Below, in pieces: positions 59,032 through 64,000 of a stretch of 64,000 nucleotides of DNA. Position numbers and translations under genes: made by a program. Under the pieces are notes generated by a model. The model was not told the origin of the DNA. It saw only the letters and a list, made by a program, of their open reading frames with translations, and did no database searches. This DNA is from JBEIGE01 sp040382055 (lineage in GTDB: Bacteria > Pseudomonadota > Gammaproteobacteria > Burkholderiales > Burkholderiaceae_C). The stretch lies in NCBI GenBank assembly GCA_040382055.1, contig JBEIGE010000004.1:1-64000 (forward strand), given 5' to 3'. Positions within the stretch are counted from its first letter, which is position 1, and each line of letters begins with the position of its first letter.

Positions 59032-59925
59032 ATGTACACCACCCTCATCTCCGTTGAACAACTCCAGCACCTGCAAACCAGCGGCAAACCGCTGATGGTT
59101 TTTGACTGCAGTTTTGAGCTGATGAAACCCCCAGAGGGCGATCAGCAATACCTGGACGCTCACATTGCCGGCGCAGTCCGTGCCGATCTGGAGCGGCACA
59201 TGAGTTATCACGCCGCACCGGGCGCTCAAGCGCATGCACCTTCCGATCCTGCCCTGGCACCAGCGTCCGGCGGACGCCACCCCCTGCCCTCGCGCGAAAC
59301 CTTTGCTGCCTGGCTGGCAAGCATCGGTTTTGAAGCCGATATGCAGGCTGTGGTTTACGACCGCCAAGGGGCCAATTACTGCGGACGGCTGTGGTGGATG
59401 CTCAAATGGGTTGGCCATGAGGCAGTGGCCGTTCTGGACGGCGGCTTACAGGCCTGGCAGGCTTTCGGCGGATCGGTTGAAGTCGGACCATCACTCCAGC
59501 GTCAAGCATCAAATTTCACGTTAACCCATGTCAAATCTGAACTTGTTACTACCAAAACAGTAGCAGACAGGCTGACACAGGGCAGCCAGACCTTGATCGA
59601 CGCGCGCGCTACCCCGCGCTTCAGGGGCGAGGTGGAGCCCCTTGATCCGGTAGCCGGTCACATCCCTGGAGCCTTGAACCGCCCCTTCGGTCTGAATTTA
59701 GGGGTTGATGGCAAGTTCAAGCCCGCTGAGGTGTTGCGTGCTGAATTTCTGGCTTTGCTAGGCACTGCCGACCCCGCCAGCGTGGTGCATTCCTGCGGCA
59801 GCGGCGTAAGCGCGGTGCCCAACCTGCTAGCCATGGAAATTGCCGGCTTGGGCCGCGCAGCGCTGTATGCCGGCAGTTGGAGCGAGTGGTGCAGCGACCC
59901 GGCGCGACCCGTCGAAAAAGGCTAA
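59032..59925 (+). CDS. 3-Mercaptopyruvate/thiosulfate sulfurtransferase
   Basis: From the ATG at 59032, with an AGGA eight bases upstream, the 297-residue protein has two rhodanese domains. The inactive N-terminal one reads MVFDCSFELMKPPEGDQQYL, HIAGAVRADL; the active one ends VHSCGSGVSAVPNLLAMEIA with the catalytic cysteine in CGSGVSA, the MST-type loop. It transfers sulfur from 3-mercaptopyruvate or thiosulfate to cyanide or thiols. The longer frame uses a TTG at 58972 and lacks a ribosome-binding site. Confidence 0.86.
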   Translation: MYTTLISVEQLQHLQTSGKPLMVFDCSFELMKPPEGDQQYLDAHIAGAVRADLERHMSYHAAPGAQAHAPSDPALAPASGGRHPLPSRETFAAWLASIGFEADMQAVVYDRQGANYCGRLWWMLKWVGHEAVAVLDGGLQAWQAFGGSVEVGPSLQRQASNFTLTHVKSELVTTKTVADRLTQGSQTLIDARATPRFRGEVEPLDPVAGHIPGALNRPFGLNLGVDGKFKPAEVLRAEFLALLGTADPASVVHSCGSGVSAVPNLLAMEIAGLGRAALYAGSWSEWCSDPARPVEKG

Positions 59926-59993
59926 ATCGAGACCGGCAACGGTTAGCTGCGCTTGAAAAAATTATTCGACAGCATGAACCATTGAGTTTTGTG

Positions 59994-60560
59994 TCAGGAA
60001 TTGACCAAGCGAGTCAATTCCGGCAAATCCAATGAACGAATACCCTGCTCAGCAGCATAACTGCGTGCGTTTTCGCTGAGTTGGCCCAGGCTGATCAACA
60101 GGCAAGCCTGGGCTTGCAGGGTATCCCGCTGCTTAACCAGTTCACGCAAGGGCTCAACGCCCAAGGTGGCAGCTTTCCAGCGCTTACAAGCCACCAGGGT
60201 GGTACGCCCGGAGCGCGTCAGCATCAGGTCGGCTCCAGCGCCTGAAAGTTGACTCACTGTGTAGCCTTGGCGAACAAAGCCCTGCTCAAGACGGCTGGAA
60301 AATTCGCCCCATGACATAGCCTGCACGGCACTCAAGGTGCTGGCCAGCGTTGCCGCACTGGGTAGCTTCCACTGTCGCCAGGCAGCTATACAAGCAATGA
60401 CCAGAAAAGGAAAGCCGCCAATTACCCCATAGGCCACAAAGTCTTTAGGCAGCAGGGCATTGGAGGCCAGAATGAACACAACCACGATGGAAAAGCTGAT
60501 CCACCAAGGCGAACGCAGCAAAATCGCAAACAGCGATTTGTCTGACATTTTGAATTTCAT
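59994..60560 (-). CDS. Membrane-anchored Mrr-like restriction-endonuclease-fold protein
   Basis: The 188-residue protein begins with two transmembrane helices (LLRSPWWISFSIVVVFILAS and FVAYGVIGGFPFLVIACIAA). A small Mrr-type domain follows: SWGEFSSRLEQGFVRQGYTV, then GADLMLTRSGRTTLVACKRW. The catalytic acid (D in GADLML) and the lysine (in ACKRW) are present, but the usual glutamine or glutamate two residues before the lysine is alanine. Members are common near cell-envelope genes in Betaproteobacteria and are of unknown function. It is on the minus strand with no operon partner except the ZIP gene upstream. Confidence 0.7.
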   Translation of the reverse strand: MKFKMSDKSLFAILLRSPWWISFSIVVVFILASNALLPKDFVAYGVIGGFPFLVIACIAAWRQWKLPSAATLASTLSAVQAMSWGEFSSRLEQGFVRQGYTVSQLSGAGADLMLTRSGRTTLVACKRWKAATLGVEPLRELVKQRDTLQAQACLLISLGQLSENARSYAAEQGIRSLDLPELTRLVNS

Positions 60561-60578
60561 CGCGTATGTCCTCGAACC

Positions 60579-61394
60579 TTAGTGCGCGTGAGCCAGCCGG
60601 CTGACCAGTGTGACCAGTGCAATACCCACGCCCAACCAGGCTATTTGCGCCAGGGTTTCGCGCAGTGACAGGCGCTTTTGCAACTGTGGAATCAAATCGG
60701 CCAGTGCCACATAAATGAAACTGCTGGAGGCCACCACCAGAAAGTAGGGCAGGAAGTCGCGCAGCTGCTCGACCAGCCAGAAGCCTACGCCACCGCCCAA
60801 CGCGGTCACGGCACCGGCCAAAGTTACTTTGATCAGCGCAGCCTGACGATTGCTGGAGCTGTGGCGCAGCACCATCAGATCACCCATGTGGTGGGGCACC
60901 TCGTGCGCCAGCACGGCCAAGGCAGCAATCACGCCCAGACGCATGTCGGCCATGAAAGCCGAGGCGATGAGGATGCCATCACCAAAGCAGTGCACGCTGT
61001 CGCCGGTGAGTACCGCCCAACTGCCGGAACCGACTTTGGGGCTATGGGCATGCTCATGGTCATGCCCTGGATCGTTGGCCTGGTCGTCAAGGTGTACGTG
61101 GTGGTGTTCGTGCCCGTGGTGCCACAGTTCGGCCTTGTCGAGTAAAAAGAAAAATACCAGGCCAATCAGCAGCGTCATGAACAGGTCATGGGCGCTACTT
61201 TGACTCTCAAACGCCTCGGGTAGCAGATGCATGAAGGCCGTGGCCATCAGGGCACCGGCGGCCAGACTGAGCATGTGCTGTGTGTAGCGCGCGAGCACGC
61301 CAAAGCTCAAGGCTGCGGCCAGCCAGACACTACCAATGCCGGCACACAGGGTGCCCGCCAATATTGCTACAAATACCATAGCTAAAGATATCAA
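60579..61394 (-). CDS. ZIP-family divalent metal transporter
   Basis: The 271-residue protein has eight transmembrane helices, a histidine-rich loop around residues 90-120 (LWHHGHEHHHVHLDDQANDP), and the family motif HEVPHHMGDLMVLRHS in helix 5. ZIP proteins bring zinc, and sometimes iron or manganese, into the cytoplasm. The His-rich loop suits zinc. A GCTACAAATACCATAGC palindrome overlaps its start codon. The start at 61394 or 61379 is uncertain. It sits upstream of the Mrr-like gene on the same strand. Confidence 0.88.
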   Translation of the reverse strand: MISLAMVFVAILAGTLCAGIGSVWLAAALSFGVLARYTQHMLSLAAGALMATAFMHLLPEAFESQSSAHDLFMTLLIGLVFFFLLDKAELWHHGHEHHHVHLDDQANDPGHDHEHAHSPKVGSGSWAVLTGDSVHCFGDGILIASAFMADMRLGVIAALAVLAHEVPHHMGDLMVLRHSSSNRQAALIKVTLAGAVTALGGGVGFWLVEQLRDFLPYFLVVASSSFIYVALADLIPQLQKRLSLRETLAQIAWLGVGIALVTLVSRLAHAH

Positions 61395-61502
61395 TCAGAC
61401 TTGGGGATAAGGGCTATTTTCTCATTGATTACCGCCAGCCTTGACCCATACCTGAATTAACTTGCCGACTCGCCTTTTTAGCCTGACTGATTTCGTCTAG
61501 AT

Positions 61503-62816
61503 ATGCAGTTGGATAATTCGTGTCAAATGGACGCCATGACATCCCTCCCCAGCAGCCAGACCAAACCCGACATCGAATCATCCTATGCCTGGCTGCGACT
61601 GGGCGTTTCATTGCTTCTCATGACCATCGGTAGTGTTGGCATGTATGGCGTGACAGTCGTATTGCCGAGAATTCAGGACGACTTCGGCATTGCCCGGGCC
61701 GATGCCTCGTTGCCCTATACCTTGACCATGATCGGTTTCGGGCTGGGCGGCATTCTGATGGGCAGGTTGTCAGACCGTTACGGCGTGATGCTGCCGGTGC
61801 TGATCGGCGCCTTCGGACTGGGGGGCGGTTTTTTGCTGGCAGGCAACGCCGCCAATGTGTGGGTGTTTAGCCTGGCGCAGGGTCTGATGATCGGACTGTT
61901 GGGTACTTCAGCCACCTTTGCCCCGCTGGTGGCCGACACCTCACGCTGGTTTGACCGGCGTCGGGGCATAGCGCTGGCCATCTGCATGAGCGGAAATTAT
62001 CTGGCCGGTGCAGTGTGGCCGCCCATCATTCAGCACTTTATTGAAACGGCCGGCTGGCGGCAGACGTACCTGGGCATCGGCGTTTTTTGCCTGATTAGCA
62101 TGCTGCCCCTGGCACTGGTGTTGCGCAGGCACCCACCGGACGCGGTAGCGGCCATTGCGCCACAGGTACCAACAGCTGTACAAACATCTGCACATGCATC
62201 TGCACATTCACCAGGCCTGAACCTGGACCGTCCGCTGGGGCTGTCACCCAATACATTGCTGGGCTTGCTGTGTGTGGCGGGTGTGTCGTGCTGCGTGGCC
62301 ATGTCAATGCCGCAGGTTCACATCGTGGCCTATTGCGGCGACCTGGGTTTTGGTGCGGCGCGCGGGGCGGAGATGCTCTCCTTGATGCTGGGCATGGGGG
62401 TGGTCAGCCGTCTGGTATCGGGCTGGATCTCGGACCATATAGGCGGTCTGCGAACGTTGCTGCTGGGTTCAGCATTGCAGGGCTTGGCGCTGCTGATGTT
62501 CTTGCCCTTTGACGGGCTAGTCCCGCTGTACGTGATCTCGGGTATGTTCGGTTTGTTTCAAGGCGGTATTGTTCCGAGCTACGCGCTGATCGTGCGCGAG
62601 CATTTCAAGCCCGAAGACGCGGGTGCCAAGGTTGGCACGGTGCTGATGTGCACGCTGCTGGGCATGGCGCTCGGTGGCTGGCTCTCAGGCGTGATGTTTG
62701 ACCTGACCGGCTCTTATAAAGCGGCGTTTATCAACGGTTTGGTGTTCAACGGTGTGAATTTGAGCATCGTGCTTTTTTTGCTTTACCGGCTACGCAAACT
62801 GCAACCTGGGCAATAG
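61503..62816 (+). CDS. Major facilitator superfamily transporter
   Basis: The 437-residue protein has twelve transmembrane helices and the MFS loop motif GRLSDRYGVMLPVLIGAFGL after helix 2, repeated as SGWISDHIGGLRTLLLGSAL after helix 8. The central loop is short and alanine/histidine rich. The start may be 61503, 61527 or 61536. It resembles the oxalate/formate or carboxylate exporters of this superfamily, but the substrate cannot be fixed. It is divergent from the ZIP gene. Confidence 0.86.
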   Translation: MQLDNSCQMDAMTSLPSSQTKPDIESSYAWLRLGVSLLLMTIGSVGMYGVTVVLPRIQDDFGIARADASLPYTLTMIGFGLGGILMGRLSDRYGVMLPVLIGAFGLGGGFLLAGNAANVWVFSLAQGLMIGLLGTSATFAPLVADTSRWFDRRRGIALAICMSGNYLAGAVWPPIIQHFIETAGWRQTYLGIGVFCLISMLPLALVLRRHPPDAVAAIAPQVPTAVQTSAHASAHSPGLNLDRPLGLSPNTLLGLLCVAGVSCCVAMSMPQVHIVAYCGDLGFGAARGAEMLSLMLGMGVVSRLVSGWISDHIGGLRTLLLGSALQGLALLMFLPFDGLVPLYVISGMFGLFQGGIVPSYALIVREHFKPEDAGAKVGTVLMCTLLGMALGGWLSGVMFDLTGSYKAAFINGLVFNGVNLSIVLFLLYRLRKLQPGQ

Positions 62817-62856
62817 CCAATAACATGTCCATTAGGCCAAAGATCGGCAAATGGAA

Positions 62857-63756
62857 TTAAGCGACGCCATGCAACTTGAACCAGGCCAAGGTGCGCTTCC
62901 AGCCGTCCTCCGCCGCCTCCTTGCGGTACGTAGCGCGGTAGTCGGCATGAAAGGCGTGCGGTGCGTCCGGGTAGACCACGAACTCAGAGGCCTTTGCTGC
63001 GGCGTTGCCAGCGGCCAGTGCCGCTTTCATTTTCTCCACGTCTGACACCGGAATCCCGCTGTCAGCGCCGCCATAGAGACCGAGTACCGGGCCATTGAGC
63101 ACAGTGGCAATGTCAATCGGGTTTTTCGGTGTGAGTTCCGTCTTGGCACCGGTAATGCGACCGTACCAAGCCACCCCCGCCTTGATGGATTTGTTGTGGG
63201 CATTAAAAAGCCAGGTTTGCCGGCCGCCCCAGCAAAAACCGGTGACAGCCACTTTGCTCAGGTCGCCGCCGTTGGCAGCCGCCCAGGCCAGCGTTGCATC
63301 CAGATCACCCATGACCTGGCCATCAGGTACCTTGGAAATGATTTCAGCCTGCAGTTTGGCAATTTCGCCGTAGCTTTGCGCATCGCCCTGTCGCACAAAT
63401 AGTTCGGGTGCAAGTGCCAGATAGCCGGCACGCGCAAATCGGTTGGCCACATCAGCAATGTACTCATGCACACCAAAAATCTCGGATAGCACCAGGACCA
63501 CGGGCAACCTGGTTTTACCGGCAGGTTGGGCTCGGTAGACCGGCATCTTGAAACCTTTGACGTCAACCGTAACCTCCCCGGTAGTCAGACCATCCGTCGG
63601 GGTTTTGATGACCGACTGCGCCATCACTGGCAACACGGATGCGGCATAACCTGCGCCCAGCATAGCTTGAAGGGCGGTGCGGCGGCTTGCGCCATCTGGC
63701 GTGCTGGTTCCGGGCAGCAGGGAATTGAATTCGTTTTTCAGGTCGTTACTCAACAT
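62857..63756 (-). CDS. Exported dienelactone-hydrolase-family enzyme
   Basis: The 299-residue protein has an N-terminal SRRTALQAMLGAGYAASVLP, a Tat-type signal cleaved near VMAQS. It then has the alpha/beta-hydrolase fold of dienelactone hydrolase: VVLVLSEIFGVHEYIADVAN, the nucleophile in AVTGFCWGGRQTWLFNAHNK (cysteine in GFCWGG) and PDAPHAFHADYRATYRKEAA. Members act on dienelactones from chlorocatechol breakdown or on general carboxylic esters. Export by Tat suggests a periplasmic enzyme. It is convergent with the MFS gene and upstream of polA. Confidence 0.85.
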   Translation of the reverse strand: MLSNDLKNEFNSLLPGTSTPDGASRRTALQAMLGAGYAASVLPVMAQSVIKTPTDGLTTGEVTVDVKGFKMPVYRAQPAGKTRLPVVLVLSEIFGVHEYIADVANRFARAGYLALAPELFVRQGDAQSYGEIAKLQAEIISKVPDGQVMGDLDATLAWAAANGGDLSKVAVTGFCWGGRQTWLFNAHNKSIKAGVAWYGRITGAKTELTPKNPIDIATVLNGPVLGLYGGADSGIPVSDVEKMKAALAAGNAAAKASEFVVYPDAPHAFHADYRATYRKEAAEDGWKRTLAWFKLHGVA

Positions 63757-63788
63757 GGTGACTCCAGGTTATACAAGTTGCAGGCAAA

Positions 63789-64000
63789 CTAATGTGCTTC
63801 GTCCCAATTAGATCCTACCCCCACCTCGGCCAACAGTGGCACCTTGAGTTGCGCCACACCCGCCATCAGGCGCGGAATTTCATGACGCAGCCAATCCACC
63901 TCGTTGTCAGGCACCTCGAACACCAGTTCGTCATGCACCTGCATGATCATTTTGGTGCCTAGCTGCTGCGCATCAAGGACTTGCTGAACCTTGACCATGC
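63789..64000 (-). CDS. polA: DNA polymerase I, C-terminal part (runs off the window)
   Basis: The visible 70 residues are the end of the polymerase domain: MVKVQQVLDAQQLGTKMIMQ, then VHDELVFEVPDNEVDWLRHE, containing motif C with the catalytic aspartate in VHDEL, and the tail VPLLAEVGVGSNWDEAH. The gene continues beyond position 64000 on the minus strand. PolA fills gaps and removes RNA primers. It is the last feature and is separated from the dienelactone hydrolase gene by a short gap. Confidence 0.95.
   Translation of the reverse strand, partial: MVKVQQVLDAQQLGTKMIMQVHDELVFEVPDNEVDWLRHEIPRLMAGVAQLKVPLLAEVGVGSNWDEAH

Noticed and set aside
1..64000. CRISPR arrays, rRNA genes and insertion sequences
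   Set aside because: No regularly spaced direct repeats of CRISPR size, no rRNA-like sequence, and no transposase of an insertion-sequence family were seen; the only recombinases are the serine recombinase and the P4-type integrase.

Overview
The window looks like the chromosome of a betaproteobacterium of the Comamonadaceae, probably close to Rhodoferax or Polaromonas. This is inferred from the fused aroA-cmk gene, the tmRNA tag of the ERFALAA type, the gene order gph-ubiG-ompA-gyrA-serC-pheA-tyrA-aroA/cmk-rpsA-ihfB, and the abundance of TRAP transporters. No database search was possible, so family names rest on motifs and recognised sequence patterns.

Region 1 (1 to about 12135) is accessory DNA with two blocks. 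The left block (1 to about 7300, GC-rich, open at the left edge) holds a VapBC-type toxin-antitoxin pair, an AlpA-like regulator behind two palindromes, and a tightly overlapped operon: a DUF3987 protein, two tiny ORFs, an unknown protein, a DUF2924 protein, a large serine recombinase and its helix-turn-helix partner. A HigB/HigA-type pair closes the block. Arrays of 9-bp repeats lie in inverted orientation on the two sides of the DUF3987 gene. The right block (about 7578 to 12133, lower GC, every gene on the minus strand) is a compact element with a P4-type integrase beside the 3' end of ssrA. It also carries an AlpA-like protein, two small DNA-binding-like proteins, a zinc-ribbon protein and a BamE-like exported protein. 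Both of its ends carry TGTTCCCCC repeats, and an imperfect copy of the ssrA 3' end sits at the far end.

Region 2 (12136-28591) is core chromosome: ssrA, gph, ubiG, an OmpA-family protein, then a long plus-strand run. That run covers gyrA, serine and aromatic amino-acid synthesis (serC, pheA, tyrA, aroA-cmk), ribosomal protein S1, IHF-beta, LapA/LapB, heptose synthesis for LPS (hldE-type kinase, hldD) and a ComEA-like protein.

Region 3 (28635-36928) holds a fused 5-oxoprolinase/hydantoinase on the minus strand, a winged-helix regulator, a divergent TRAP transporter (DctP, Q, M), a CrcB fluoride channel and a CBS-domain protein. The layout suggests uptake and hydrolysis of a cyclic amide such as 5-oxoproline.

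Region 4 (36997-44428) is an eight-gene minus-strand molybdate/tungstate cluster (tupB, tupC, tupA, a second ModA-like protein, a cysteine-free molybdopterin-fold protein, modA, modB, modC). A ModE-like regulator is divergent from it.

Region 5 (44425-53467) contains an EgtB/SenA-type sulfoxide or selenoxide synthase without its usual partners, two tandem TRAP DctQ-DctM pairs, a PF07399-type antiporter, and one convergent TakP-like binding protein. The first DctM is interrupted by an in-frame TAG.

Region 6 (53638-64000) is housekeeping and miscellaneous: dxs-ispA-xseB for isoprenoid precursors, a Rieske oxygenase, an EamA exporter, a mercaptopyruvate-type sulfurtransferase, a membrane-anchored Mrr-like protein, a ZIP metal transporter, an MFS transporter, an exported dienelactone hydrolase, and the 3' end of polA running off the right edge.
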